Origin: Dryococelus australis
Taxonomy: Eukaryota > Arthropoda > Insecta > Phasmatodea > Phasmatidae
Direction of reading: 5' to 3'
Length of the DNA stretch: 64,000 bases
Assembly (NCBI GenBank): GCA_029891345.1
Contig: CM056993.1
Coordinates: 274,340,900-274,404,899 of the forward strand
The notes beneath the pieces are model-generated. The model was not told the DNA's origin, did no database searches, and saw nothing but the letters and a program-made list of their open reading frames with translations. Below, in pieces: positions 10,241-22,600 of the stretch; within the stretch, counting starts at the first letter, position 1, and the number at the start of each line of letters is the position of its first letter. The position numbers and the translations under genes were made by a program.

Positions 10241-11468
10241 TAGGTAAAAAGAGTTTTCACAAAAATATGAATATATCTTAAATCTGATATGTTATAGAAT
10301 TTTTTTACATGGAAAATTGCCTATTTAAAAACCTTAAAACCCATTTCTGCATTTTTTTTGGATTCATTCAGTAAAATGATAAAAAGGGGTAAAATGAGTT
10401 TTTATACATTACACAATGTATATTAAGCCCTACATGTTATTACACTTGTTTTGGTTTAAAGCACTGCCCATACAAATAATTACAAATTTATTAAAGGATT
10501 TTTTTTTTATTTTGCTTCTAAAGGAGCTGAGAGGGTGGAATAAGATTATATATGCATTTCTTCTTTTATTATTTTATTTATACGGAGAGGACTCGTATGT
10601 AAATATTGTTGATACATCATCTTACTTTGTAAAGTTTTTGATAACCTCCATGTATAGGCTAGCTATTTTTATGCTCATTTTCAAAGCAAATGAGATAGCG
10701 GAAGTTTAATTTAATTTCAATATTTCATACACAAAATTACAGGACCAAATATACGTATCTCTGATAAACTCGCGAATCGCTACAGTGATGATCTGCGCCT
10801 AGCAATGTGGCTTCCCCATGTGCGTGCACTCTCCCGGTCGGCTTGGGGATGGTCGGTATCAGTACATGTGGAGCACTCTCTTGGGTCGTCACAAACTACA
10901 TTTTACGTCGCCACACATCTCAGGATCATTTTGTATCAAACTCGTAAATTATAAATCCTGTGTTCATTATCAATGTATAGAAACGAAAAGTAAGCTTGGC
11001 GTAACGAGTTCTGTATAAATTTCTGTAAATATACATGTACTAACCTAAAAAAAAAAAACTTCTAGTGACTGGTCGTAACACACTCCAAAGTAGAAAAAAT
11101 GTTTAAAAAAATCATATAAAATTACTGCACTAGACAACAAAGTTAATATTAACACATAACTCGAAAACATTTATAAAGAAACGTTTTTTACACTTAATTT
11201 CGGTCATCACACACAAATTACGCCCAGGTCTCTCTATATGCTGTCAGTTCGTGAACCTAATACAGGACTATACTATTAATTTTTTAACCTATTGGGTGAT
11301 TGTATTAAAATTTTATATTACATCATAAAAATTTACATACTTTCTACTTCATGTATCAGTAGTTTATATATTTTCAACTTAATTGATATTATTTTATCCC
11401 CATTCGAATAACACTAAGTTTCATGCTAAATCATTAACCACTGCCTTAAGGAGATGCCCTTGAAACTC
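10241..11468. other. No gene recognised
   Basis: AT-rich. The 97-codon frame at 10416-10709 is a hydrophobic run of Leu, Ile and Phe expected from T-rich DNA, with no family resemblance. Confidence 0.5.
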
Positions 11469-11880
11469 ACTTCCCCACAAGCACATTTTGAACTAAACAA
11501 TCATGAAATTATTTATCACCTCATTACTTATTAAAGAAAAAGAAAAAAAGGCAAAACGATTTTTTGTCAAACCTAATGAACTAGTAACAAGGAGGGCTTA
11601 ACCCAAACAAAACAGCCTAAAATACCAAACCTAACCTCCAAAGAAGGGAATGCCCTATGAAAATACAAAAAGACAAATTAATTAAGTGAAGGCCTGTCAA
11701 ATCTTAACAAAAAAAAAAACAAAGGGCTAGGAAACTTCCTGCTGTCATAAGATTTAAAGCTTTCGAACAAAAAAGAGATAGCCAGCAAAAACACCACTAC
11801 AGACGTTGTGCATAACAAAAAATCTTAAATTACCTCAGAATCATTAAAAAAAAATTTTTAACCCCAAAATTCGCATCGTA
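11469..11880. repeat. 412-bp direct repeat, left copy (LTR-like)
   Basis: It runs from ACTTCCCCACAA to AAAATTCGCATCGTA and is matched nearly base for base, with small indels, by 17804-18212. By eye about nine in ten bases agree. The copies are 6335 bp apart in the same orientation and diverge sharply at both ends, so they are discrete units. The envelope relic between them makes LTRs of one element plausible, but the ends do not show a clear TG...CA and no primer-binding site was found. Two insertions of one non-autonomous repeat is the alternative. Confidence 0.8.
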
Positions 11881-13376
11881 AAATTTGCCCGCTCTTAAAG
11901 ATTTGTGGACCCCCACAAATATAAAATTCCAAAATATAAACATTTTTTATATTTGTACAAGTATACTGACTTTTTATAATTTTTTTTTGTAAAACAAACA
12001 GTATCACTTTTACCTTTTTTTTTCATATGTTACACAACCATGAAGACAATAGCTAAGCCCAGTGTATTACAGTTAAGTTAACGGTACAATAAAATGTAAA
12101 ATTGTACTGAAATTAAGAATTTAAAGTGAGGGTCAATAAATCTGCACTGTCCTCTCAAAACATCCGGCCAAACTTTTTTAAGAGTTGCTCAGATCCAAAT
12201 AACCACTGTATTCCTACAGGAACCTATAAGTTCCTTAAAAATAATAACAAAGAGAACTAATATTAGACATATTTCCCGTACAATGGGATCCATATTTAAA
12301 TTACAGCTCTATTTTTCCTCCATTTACTTTAATGTTATACATCACTGTTCTAGTGTTTGAAAGAAGGGTTAAGCATGATACACATAAAATAAATTGATTA
12401 GGTGTTTTCTACTTTAATAAACTTGCAAACTTGAGTAGCACTCGTGCCAGCGGCTTTCTGATGAATTTGTTTTCCATGCAACTTTTTTTACATCAAGATT
12501 TGCAGCGAGACCACACAGGCTCCTGGGGACTAAAGGACACTAAAAACCATCGCCGGCTGCCGCACGATCAGCCGCTCAATTTTTGGTACAACATTCTTAC
12601 TGAAAACATAGTGAACAAGTATCAGGGACGAAATAACATCAACAACACAACCACAAATAGTCCCTTTCGTTTAGGTTACAGTAAATTGGTAGGCCTTCGG
12701 CTATACATAATCTGGCGTCCCTATTTTTAATATCCTTAGTGGTCTTTAATAAATAGTCTTAGGGAGAAACAAGGTGCCATTTAGTTGTCCTTACTCATTA
12801 CACTTAAAACAAACATTTCAACCCTTAAAACGATTTCATTCTACCTCCGATAACTCAAAAACTGGGCTACCTAAATATATAATAGAAAATATCCAAAAAG
12901 ACAGTTCAAGCTACTCACACACAAACTCGCAGCACAAGTCTTCAGAGCTGGCCAATCCTTAAAGCTAGTATCAGGAAAGGTCCAGGCCATGGAATTCTAT
13001 ACACACACGTCATGTAGGCTGGGGTAGTAGCAAGACCATCTTCTTCTTTTAGAACATGGAACAGCCCAGATGGTTTGGCAGTACAGGTATGGCAGGGTCT
13101 CCAGGACAGGAACCATAGCCACTCATATGCTTCACTGGAGACATCAGCTGCACAAGTGTTCTGGTAACCATAATTTCCAGCGAGCATGATGAGTGGGGAG
13201 CGGTGGGAAATTGTTCTTTAAGTAACTTCAACAGCAGCCAGGGAATGGTTCAGAGAGCCACAAATACCACGGCACTCACAGGAATGTCATAATCACCTCT
13301 GAACCATACTCCAGCTCAACACACACTCTCCAGTGAGAAGTCGACAGGGGAGTTACCAGCCTGTGCTTCCTGTACA
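11881..13376. other. No gene recognised between the left repeat and the envelope relic
   Basis: 11881-12420 is AT-rich. 12430-13370 has more balanced composition and frames of 60-99 codons on both strands. The minus-strand frame 12942-13187 follows the envelope stop and resembles nothing I know. If the envelope belongs to an LTR element, this would be its 3' untranslated region or a separate insertion. Confidence 0.4.
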
Positions 13377-15648
13377 TCAGGACAGGCTCCGCTCCACTCT
13401 AGGCATAGCTCCTAATCTGATTAAATAGGGATTTCTTACAACAATTACTAACACAATTATTGTTAATCCTAAGGACACACTTTGCCAATTTCTTATTAAA
13501 AAATTCTCAAAACCCAGTGGAGCATCTAAAACAATGGGTTCCAGTCTATGGATGTTAGTACCCATAGAAATGTTTAAATGGGGTATGGCAGAAGGCCAGT
13601 TTTCTGCCAGACAATCATTAAAAGAGGGAAAACAGTATGAGTAGATGTTGACTGCAGGAAAATTCAATTTCTTAAATTTAGACCATGCCTCAGGAATTAC
13701 ATTGATGAGGTTAAACACAGGTCTAGTATTATAGTCCCAGAGGTAAGTTTCATGAATCTGTATTTCATTTTTAACCTGCAATCACTTGGCCCCACAACAT
13801 CAATAGCTCCAGGATGATCACTATAGTTTAAGATGCGAGTCTTATTTGCTCATACTACAATTTAACTCCAACTTACCCTCAGCATTAGCCAAAAAGTATA
13901 TTTCAGGCCCTACTTGAATAACAATTAAATTTGTACCAGATTGGCAACTGAATGCACATACTTCGCCTAATTTTTCTGCAGTTTCCCCATGAAAATAAGG
14001 CTTAGAGCACAAGACCCCTGTTACAGAATACCATAGTTTCTAGGAATCAAACACAAATGGTCTTGGAAAGGTCTGCAATCTTGAAGGGTTCTACCTCTAA
14101 TGGTAGTGACTTCTTCACCATTTACTGCCAAAAATGTTGTTTCATGATGTTACACACATACAGACTTTTTCCAATTGAAAGGCACAGCAACAAAATAATA
14201 TAATTTCCAATGAGCATGTTTCTTGACTAAGGGAATTTTTATTTTTACAAAAAGACTATTTTCAAAAATACCTTATTCTATCAATTAAAAAATAAAGATT
14301 CTCATTACTTACACACAACCTGCAAATTCATATAAAACAGCCAAAAATATATAATTGTGCTCAGTGCTGTACTTTTAACTTCCAAACTTCCATCTCACAC
14401 ATAGTATAGGTCAACTTTTAAACAAGGGCAATTAACTACACACACTTCAACTTTCACAAACTTTACAACAGACTTTGTCCCAACAAAAAGAATTACATTC
14501 TGGCCTATGGCCCCTGTCAAACATGCGAAGAAGGGACGAAGGGGGGAGGATTTAATTATTACAAATCACTTATTAAAACAAAAGAGGGTTATTAACTTTC
14601 AAAATAACTATGTGACCAAATACAAGTGAAAATGTTAGCGACAAGGTACAAATATGTTTCTTTCTAACATAAACACTCTGACGAACCTGATGAGCAGAAG
14701 TGCACCAGTACTAGGAGTGATTGAATCATCTAGTCACACTCTGTGGATCCCCGCGACCAGAAACACACCAGGGTGTTCTTTTCCACGAACTACCCTGCAT
14801 CGGCCACTTGCAGAGTGGGGGTGCCCAACCTCCATCGCCTTCTGTCCATCATTCCCACGGCTGGTCCAGTCTGGTCGCCAGACTGCTCATTCCCCACTAC
14901 GACATAACACACCCTTAACCCAAGTTCACTTAAACAAACCAAAAACAGATGTTAACCCATCCCCTATTCACACTTTCAATTCATTACATACTTTGGGGGA
15001 CACAAATACACTTTCCACCTGCTCTATTACCACAAAATATAACTTAAAAAGAAACTTCCCTTCGGTATCCCAACCGAAGTAATACCCAGGACTTACCACA
15101 ATCAATGCAACTTTCCAGGCTGGTGTGTGATCCTGTAACACTCCTACTATCATATGCCTTGTTTTTTTCACCCTCGTTTCTTCCAAAGTTTCCTCAAAAC
15201 TCAAAATCACCTTGTCCGATCCTCTGTCGAAAAAATTTCCCAGTCATCTGACATCCCTTCCTAACTGGTTAAAAACTCCTCCTCTGGGAGCAATACTTCA
15301 GGCCTATCATGCCTGACACAAAAAATACTAGAAACCCACAAAAACACAAAAAAGTTAATCTTATGCACTGTCCTCTGAGCACACTTAATCACAAAATCAC
15401 TTAACATGGTTGCCAAGACACCAGTGTAGCTTACCTTACTACTAACTTTACAGTTAAATTCTCGATAACCCAACACCATCATGTATTACTTCATCAGTGT
15501 CTAACAAAAACAATAGGATACCTGGCACCCCAAACCAAATTTCATGAGGTGGGTAGGGGATGAGGTAGGGCGAGGGAAGGATAAGATTTAGACTAACAAA
15601 AAATAGAAAAATGAGCCAGCAATACAATCTAACCTGCAAAGCCTCCAC
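13377..15648 (-). pseudogene. Broken envelope-like glycoprotein gene of an insect LTR element (F-like env)
   Basis: On the minus strand a hydrophobic, signal-peptide-like start lies at 15648-15590 (LYCWLIFLFFVSLNLIL). A mature-domain start follows (PPHEIWFGVPGILL), then YREFNCKV...GVLATMLSDFVIKC in another frame. Near 14250-13970 come FVKIKIPLV, then WKLYYFVAVPF and CRPFQDHLCLIP. That pattern recalls the baculovirus-F-like envelopes of insect errantiviruses: a strand leading to 'iPLV', a proline-turn segment and paired cysteines. The last open piece (13781-13377) ends with a membrane anchor LGLTIIVLVIVV and a short basic tail. Total span (~2.3 kb) suits a 600-700-residue envelope. Several stops and frameshifts, plus an unrelated-looking GC-rich stretch at about 14680-14900, make it non-functional. 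An endogenised virus glycoprotein of another kind is possible. Confidence 0.5.
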
Positions 15649-17803
15649 TACGTGCTGTAACCTATGCTCAGCATAGCCGGCACAATACTTCGTACCCTAA
15701 TATTTACTTTAATTCCAGAAAAGGCTCATTAAAACCAAAAGTGAACAAGGAGTAGGGGAAAAGAAAGGAGAAAGGGCGGTGGTCAAGGGGAAAAAAAGGG
15801 GGGGGGGGGGTTCAGTCGCACAAGGAGCAACAGAGTTTCTCGATTGCTTCATGCGTCTGACACATAAGTCATGCAGTGACGTTTTACCTTAGATTTCCAT
15901 AAACTTACCTAATCACTAAGCAAGAGTGGGGTGATGTCTAGTGACGATAAGAATATTAGATGTAGAAAAAAATAAGAAGTCCAAGTTCAAGAAACAAATA
16001 ATGTTTAAAAAAAATGAGTTTTATTTAAATTAGGTAACAAAAATATAAAAAAAGAAAATAACAATAACCAGCTAGAGCTACATTTGATTAAACAGAAAAG
16101 ATAGTGTATCAAAAAAAGAAAAGAAATTAGATTACAACAAATTAACCTCATTACAAAAAATATATAACAATGTTATGCTCAAAAGTATCAGGGGTAAAAG
16201 GCCCCCTTTCAAGGAAGTTATGAATTAGCTGTAGGGCTAACAGGAATCCATTCTCGAAATGAAGATACTGTGACCAAAATTATGTTGGATCTATGCATTG
16301 AAAGATTAAAATTAGCTAGAGCAATCGTGCTCATCCATTTGCCCCCTAGGGCTTAAATGAGATCACACACAAAAAACACACACAATTAAAGGCTATTTGA
16401 TTTATGTGGGCTAATAGAAATATTGATTTTATAGCTATATTGGCCAGGATAATGAAATAATCTTTTAAATAACTTGAACAAGAATTAATCTAGAAACCAG
16501 AAAAAAAGGTCCAAATTAAAAATACTCCAATAATTTAGTTTTAGGGAGAAACCTGTCAAATGAATAATATTGGGGAACATAACCTAGATCTCAGTTTCGG
16601 TCAATGCAGTAGTACCAACACAACTCCACCACCGACGAACCCAACAACCAGCGGAGCCATCTACAAGCCAGGCACTACCGATACCCATAACCTTTATAAA
16701 AATATTTCTTAAGAGGTCAGAAAAACAACTCAACTGCAAAAATTTAGGTTTCTTCCCAAGTCGTCGTTAAATCATTTGATCCATAAGAAACCTAACCATG
16801 ATGGGGGCCATCATGGCATCATCGACCAGTGCTGATGGATAAAACATAATTACCTACGAAGTTGCAGCCCTGGTCTCTCGACACCTCCTACACCCTCGCA
16901 CCACGCATGCAGTGGCCTACCTCATCTTTAAGCAACTGACTCTATGATTTATTTACTGAAATACCAACTATCATCTTAAATCTACTGAAAAGCATGGCTG
17001 GAGCCGTTCTTCCTACCCAGAAGAGAAGAACGACCCGACAACTCTACACCACAGTTTCACCCGTACTCATATTGATGACGTGCATCCGTGGCCATTTTCC
17101 AGGCCGCACACCAGCAACACCATCTGCGACTGTTCGCACCAGTTGCTCCCATTCGACTGCTGCTGTCCTATTCACGACTCCTCTAGTCAGCCCGTCCATC
17201 ATCTGTGACCTTGTCACACACAGCTGATAATAACAGCTTCCTCCCCTGACATTACGAGCTAGGCCGACATCATTACGGGCCGTTCAGAGACCGCCACTGC
17301 CGCGATCGATACTTCGATAGCTCGCTGCCAATTCACACCTTCCAAGCCATACAAGCCTAATGGAGAAGTGTACTGATCAGCACAACATCCCAGCTATTGC
17401 CAGGGAAACTGTTGACACAGCTTGCAGCTGCATTCGTTGTTCCGAACGAGCAGAATATAACAATTCTTCCGAAATGCTGGAAGGGGGATAATTTCCCGCA
17501 CCTGGGCCGAAAAAAATACGGCCAGCCACCGTCGCTTCAGAAGAAGCCTGCTGATTCAAGCGGGAACGAAATGCTTTCAAAATTTAAAAATAATGATTGA
17601 CTTCAGTTCCATAAGAACCTTGGGAATCAAAAAATTAATAAAATGTCTTTATTCTAACAAAAAAAAAAATGTAAAGTAACTGCTTAGTTGTTAAATTCCT
17701 TCATAACTTAAAAGATCTAACCTTAAAAGAAAAAAAATAAAAACGAAACAAATAAAGTAGTCAAATAACGAATATTTGTTCGAACTAGAAAACTACATAA
17801 AAG
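15649..17803. other. No gag or pol found upstream of the envelope relic
   Basis: A complete element in the envelope's orientation would carry gag-pol here, but the ~2.1 kb is too short and I see no protease, RT, RNase H or integrase motif on either strand. Contents: a run of 13 G at 15798-15810, AT-rich DNA to 16600, then a less AT-rich block 16590-17600 with unassigned frames (for example 16994-17227 on plus and 17377-17600 on both strands). Confidence 0.5.
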
Positions 17804-18212
17804 ACTTCCCCACAAACACATTTTGAACTAAACAATCATGAAATTATTTATCACCTCATTACTTATAAAAAAAAAAGAAAAGACAACATGAGTTTCTTAT
17901 CAAACCTAATTAACTAGTAACAAAGCGTGCTAAACCCAAACAAAACAGCCTAAATCCCTAACCTAACCTCCGAAGAAGGGAATGCCATATGAAAATACAA
18001 AAAGACAAATTAATTAAGTGTAAGCCTGTCAAATCTTATTTAAAAAAAAACAAAGGGCTAGGAAACTTCCTGCTGTCATAAAATCAAGAGCTTCCGAACA
18101 AAAAAGAGATAGCCAGCAAAAAATACCATTACAGACATCACGCTTAACAAAAAATCTTAAATTACCTCATTATCATTAAGGAAAAATTTTTAACTCCAAA
18201 ATTCGCACCATA
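17804..18212. repeat. ~410-bp direct repeat, right copy, abutting Copia sequence
   Basis: This is the second copy of 11469-11880, starting at ACTTCCCCACAA and ending at AAAATTCGCACCATA. Copia integrase sequence begins immediately after it at 18213, so this repeat marks the breakpoint of the Copia fragment. Confidence 0.8.
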
Positions 18213-20575
18213 ACAATACAATGAGTTTTATTGATGATTATTTCAGAGTTAACTGTGAAATTCCTGAAACTGAAGAGTGAGGCTGAAATTGTAGAATTTT
18301 CAAACCGATGGGGGAGGTGAATACTGCGAGAAGAAATTAGAAAGTTTCCTATGTGGAAATTATATCGCCCATAGGAAAATAGTAGCCTACTACTCCCCCA
18401 ACAGAATGGTGTGGCTGAGAGATACAATATGTCTATTGAAGATATGACTAGACGTTTACTGTTGCAATCAGGTTTGAGTGAAGGGTTTTGGTGTGAAGCT
18501 GCCAGCACAAAATGTTCTATAAGGAATTTGTGCACATCCAGGCCAACTGACATTCGGTTACTTCTAGCACTGTGGAATGGAGAAAGTATAGTCAAATAAC
18601 TGCCTAGATTGTGAGTGTTTGGATGTTGAGCCTGGTTAGCACAGAAAAAGGGAAAGTTAAAACAAAGGGCTGTAGAGTGTGCATTTCTTGGTTATGAAAG
18701 TAACACAAAGGATTTTCGATTGTACAACTTGAGTATGGAGAAAGTCGTCATTGGGTTGCACGTTAAGTTTGAAGATATTGTGTTTCCACTGAGAAAATTA
18801 TATTGTCATAGAATTGATGAAGTATTTATTTGTGGTTCTAGTAATTTAGATGAACATGCGACACTGATGATGGGTATAGTGAGTTGGTTGATACTGAGTG
18901 ACAAGGTGATTTAAGGAAAGAAAATGATGACACTGAAAATGTTAAAATTGGCACATTCGAGAAGGTACGTGCAAATGTACAACCAAGGCGGAGTACTCAG
19001 ATTAGAAAGATATTAGATGGAGAAAAATCTTGTTCATGTTGCATCCTTTCTGTGTACACAGCAGATTATGTTGAAGAGCCTATTAGTGAAACTGAGGCCC
19101 TGAAAGGGGAATATGCAGATGAATGGCATGATGCAATGAAAACTGAACTAGAGAGTATTCAGAGTAAGGGCACTAATGTATTGGTTGACAGGCCCCCTGA
19201 CAGGACAATACTAGGTAGTAAGTGGTTTCTGAAGATGAAAAAGAACCCATATGGTACTATCAGTATATTTAAAGCAAGATTGGGGGCCCAGGAGTTTGTT
19301 CAAATACAGGAAATTGATTTTCATGAGACCCATGTGCCTGTGATAAAAAGAAAAACCATCAGATTGATGATGGCCCTACAGTGCTAAACTGGTAGGTTCA
19401 GGAACATATTGATGTACTTACAGCTCATTTGCACACTTATCTGAGTGAAGAGATTTACTTGGTTCAGCCAAAACACTGAGGTTGACGACAAGAGAGTGTG
19501 TAAACTGCTGAAAAGTCTGCATGGATTGAAGCCAAGTGGGAGGGATTAGCATGGAACTTTAAACACAGTAAAGAGACTTGTGAAAGACCCATGTGTTTAT
19601 GTAAATGAAAGCAGGGATCTGTTCATTGGGCTTTATGTTGATGATCTAGGATGCTGGGGAGAAAAGAAACATGTACAGTGGTTCAAGGAAGAATTAGGCA
19701 TGAAGATGGAGATCAGAAAGCTAGGGAATATGGCCCATTTTATTTCCATGAATGTATAGTAATGTAATGGGAGAATGTCCATCCACCAGACTGATTACAT
19801 TAAGAAAATATTGAGGGAATTAAAATTAGAAGATGGGAAAGGTAGATCAGCACTTTGGAAATTAATAATGACGATGGAAACTCATGTGGGGATGAGTAAT
19901 ATGATGCATATTTGTATAGGAAGGAAGTGAGTTCATTATTTTGCTTATCCACAACTATCATGCCAGATATAACACATGGAATATGTAGAGAAAATCAAAA
20001 GAGTTGTGACTCTACAAAAAGGGACTGGCAAGACGTAAAACACATTATGCTCTACCTGAAGAAAACTCGAAATCTGAAGCTAACCTTTCTTTCTATTGAT
20101 GACCATGTTGATTTATTTTGCGATGCATACTTTGCAAATGGAAGAGACAGGAAGTTGTTGAGTGGTTACGTGGTGACATTGGCTAATGCACCATGTCAGT
20201 TGGAAAATTAGACTACCAATGAAAAGAGATCCTGTCGCCACATCAACTACTGAAACGGAGTACGTATCCATGTTTCATGCTGCAAAGGAAGGATTGTGGT
20301 TGAAGCAGATTGTAAATAAATTACGTTAAACAAAGTTTCTACCTAAGCCATTTACTATCAAGTGTGACAATCAGGGTGCTATCAAAGTTACAGAAAACAG
20401 TTGTGACACAGAAATGTCTAAGCATTTTGAAATTAAGTACAAATTCTGTAGGGATTATGTTGAGAAGGGAGTTAAGTTTGAGTATATATTCGGAGCAATA
20501 AGAACTTGGTAGATCTGTTCACGAAAGCTACGAACAGGCCTGAAAATATGCTTTGTTAAGTCAATGCATTTGTTT
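18213..20575 (+). mobile_element. Copia retrotransposon 3' half: integrase, reverse transcriptase and RNase H relic
   Basis: The piece begins inside the integrase core (MSFIDDY at about 18220, then FLKLKSEAEIVEF) and includes the hallmark QQNGVAERYN near 18400, followed by RRLLLQSGLSEGFWCEA. The RT starts with the Copia motif EWHDAMKTELESIQ (19120) and continues with GSKWFLKMKKNPYG and FKARLGAQEF to a stop at 19385. After a damaged stretch the catalytic YVDD box is intact at 19634-19645. RNase H carries VDLFCDAYFANGRDRK (20100), TETEYVSMFHAAKEGLWLKQ (20250) and the C-terminal KCDNQGAIKVTEN. Multiple stops and frameshifts make it dead. The whole gag-protease part is missing from this orientation but appears inverted at 20960-22600. 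Confidence 0.85.
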
Positions 20576-20710
20576 TAAGTTCATCGTGTACTGTAGCAGA
20601 GCAAATGTATTCTCCTTTTATGTTTTTTTTTTTTTTTTAGTGTTGTGTCTCTTAGCAGTTGATTTTTTCAAGTATTAACGTTGATTTACTGATGGCGGAG
20701 CAATGGGAAG

Positions 20711-20955
20711 TGTTGTAAGATGCTATGCCATCAGTAAGGTGGTCTTTATGTTTGAATAGACTGATTTTTGGCAGGATTAATTTTGATATGTTGGTTCACT
20801 GTTTTTGGGCTTGTCTGTCTTTTGTTGTAATGTGTAGTGTGGTATGGGTAACTTGACTTTCGAGTGTGTACGTTAATCAGTAGTTGTCTTTTGTCTATGG
20901 TCGAAAGAAGTATGTTGATGGTGACTCTCGTGAATATACATTGTAGTGTTGACAA
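20711..20955 (+). repeat. Probable 3' LTR of the Copia element
   Basis: A purine-rich tract (GGCGGAGCAATGGGAAG, 20694-20710) precedes TGTTGTAAG at 20711, as expected for a Copia polypurine tract and LTR start. The right end is not certain; TTGACA near 20950 would give an LTR of about 245 bp. Inverted gag-pol sequence starts just after. No second LTR was found. Confidence 0.45.
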
Positions 20956-20959
20956 GACA

Positions 20960-22600
20960 GTTGGTGTATTTTTTCCACTATTCCTTATAAATGGGCACCA
21001 AATGCAACCTTCACAGAATGCTCCATCAAGGGGTGAGTCTAAATTGAATTTTCTTTTAAGTATTTCTTTTACATGGCGTTTGTTTTGATCACCCATTCAT
21101 TGGTGATAGAGTTGCAATAAATCTTCATCTTTTGTAAGAACAGACAAATTATTATTTTCTAGTTTACAGTTTGTTACAGGTATTGCCGTAATGGCTAACT
21201 TGTAGAGGCCACCACGTACTTGATGTTTTCCCGAAACAAGAGTTTCTTGTCCTTCTAATAATCTGCCATTAACAGCAGTAGATTAAAATTTACTGTGTGG
21301 TTTACGATTCTGCACAGATAATAGGGGAAGAAGAAAGATTCTTAGAAACATTAGGTACAATTCAAACATCTGTGACCTCAAATTTCTTATAGTTACCATT
21401 CGAGCAGGCTTCAATCAAGATAGATCATCTGCCATGTGCCTTGACATGAGAACCATCTGCAGAAACTATATCATGGTTGTCTTTAAATTGTTCCAAATTC
21501 CTAAACCATTCCCTCCTATTGCATATATGATGTGTTGCACCATTTTCCATAAACCAAGCCTTATTATTAGTCTCTGACGCATAGTTACCATTCGAGCTGG
21601 CTTCAATCAAGATAGATCATCTGCCATGTGCCTTGACATGAGAACCATCTGCAGAAACTATATCATGGTTGTCTTTAAATTGCTCCAAATTCCTAAACCA
21701 TTCCCTCCTATTGCATATATGATGTGTTGCACCATTTCCCATAAACCAAGCCTTATTATTAGTCTCTGATGCATAGAGTTTTGAGGTGACTGTTAAAAGA
21801 GTTGCACCTTCACTTGAACTAATTTGAACAAATTTTGCCTTATCTGGCTTAGGCAGGCGACCATCGGCAATCTAAAATATACAGTTTTTAACATAATGCC
21901 ATTTTGTCACAATAGGCACATTTAATTACATTTTTTTTAAAAGTTGATTTGAATTCTTCTTAAGTGGTATCTGTTGACCCTTCTGCTATTAGAATTTTTT
22001 CTGAGGTTTTTTCGATATATTACTTTCAAAAGTATAACGTTTCTGTGTTAGATTTTCTATGCTCCTATTTTCTTAATTTATAAACCTCCAACCAGCCGCG
22101 AATGATTTGAATTTATCTGGTAATGACTTCAAAATTTTACAAATTGATATTACAACTTTGTTTAATTCAGGCTGTTTCATAATTTCAAACTGTAATTGAT
22201 TCCAACAATTGGATAACTTTGAAAAAAACTCACTGCATCGTCCTCTGGCAACCATATAGTTTCAAAAAATTAAGTATATAAATAAAAAATCCTATATTCC
22301 GGAAAAGTATCAAAGAGGTGGCAAAGTCCTACCCACATACTACGAGCAGATTCATATCTTCTAACTTTTCCAAACATTTCTTTAGTTATATTATTTGACA
22401 TAGTTAATAAAGCCTGATTTTCAATAATATTACACATATGTAACTGTTTTGAATAGTCTTTAGAAGCTTACTCATTCTTTTCATTAGCTCGGGGTTCTGG
22501 ATAAATATACTTCCCATCTATTATGTGGATGGCTTTAGGTATAATATTTAATACTGAACCCGAAAGTTCAAATATGAAAGAAAATTCCAACTAAATCATT
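20960..22600 (-). mobile_element. Copia retrotransposon 5' half, inverted: gag, protease and pre-integrase relic
   Basis: Reading from 22600 downward, a gag start region contains DGKYIYPEPRANEKNE (22530), ALLTMSNNITKEMFGKV and SARSMWVGLCHLFDTF. The UBN2-type gag motif at 22255-22073 includes ISICKILKSLPDKFKSF. The first half of a CCHC zinc knuckle (KCAYCDK, ~21920) is followed by a frameshift. The protease region AWFMENGATHHICNRREWF, with VSADGSHVKAHGR, is present twice. A pre-integrase domain (QNKRHVKEILKRKF, then FCEGCI) ends near 20990. At the protease active site the usual D-S/T-G is ENG in one copy and GNG in the other, so the catalytic Asp is gone. This half ends just upstream, in protein order, of where the plus-strand half begins. 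Confidence 0.8.
21389..21772. repeat. 192-bp tandem duplication inside the Copia protease region
   Basis: Unit 1 (21389-21580) and unit 2 (21581-21772) are almost identical, both beginning ATAGTTACCATTCGAGC. The period of 192 bp is 64 codons, so the duplication is in frame with the minus-strand gag-pol reading and doubles the protease active-site segment. Confidence 0.9.

Noticed and set aside
10416-10709. 97-codon hydrophobic ORF
   Set aside because: The composition is what AT-rich DNA gives by chance, with no start context or homology that I can see.
14654-15082. 142-codon plus-strand ORF within the envelope region
   Set aside because: It has no family resemblance, and the minus strand of the same interval lies inside the envelope relic. 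It is most likely a chance frame in a GC-richer patch.
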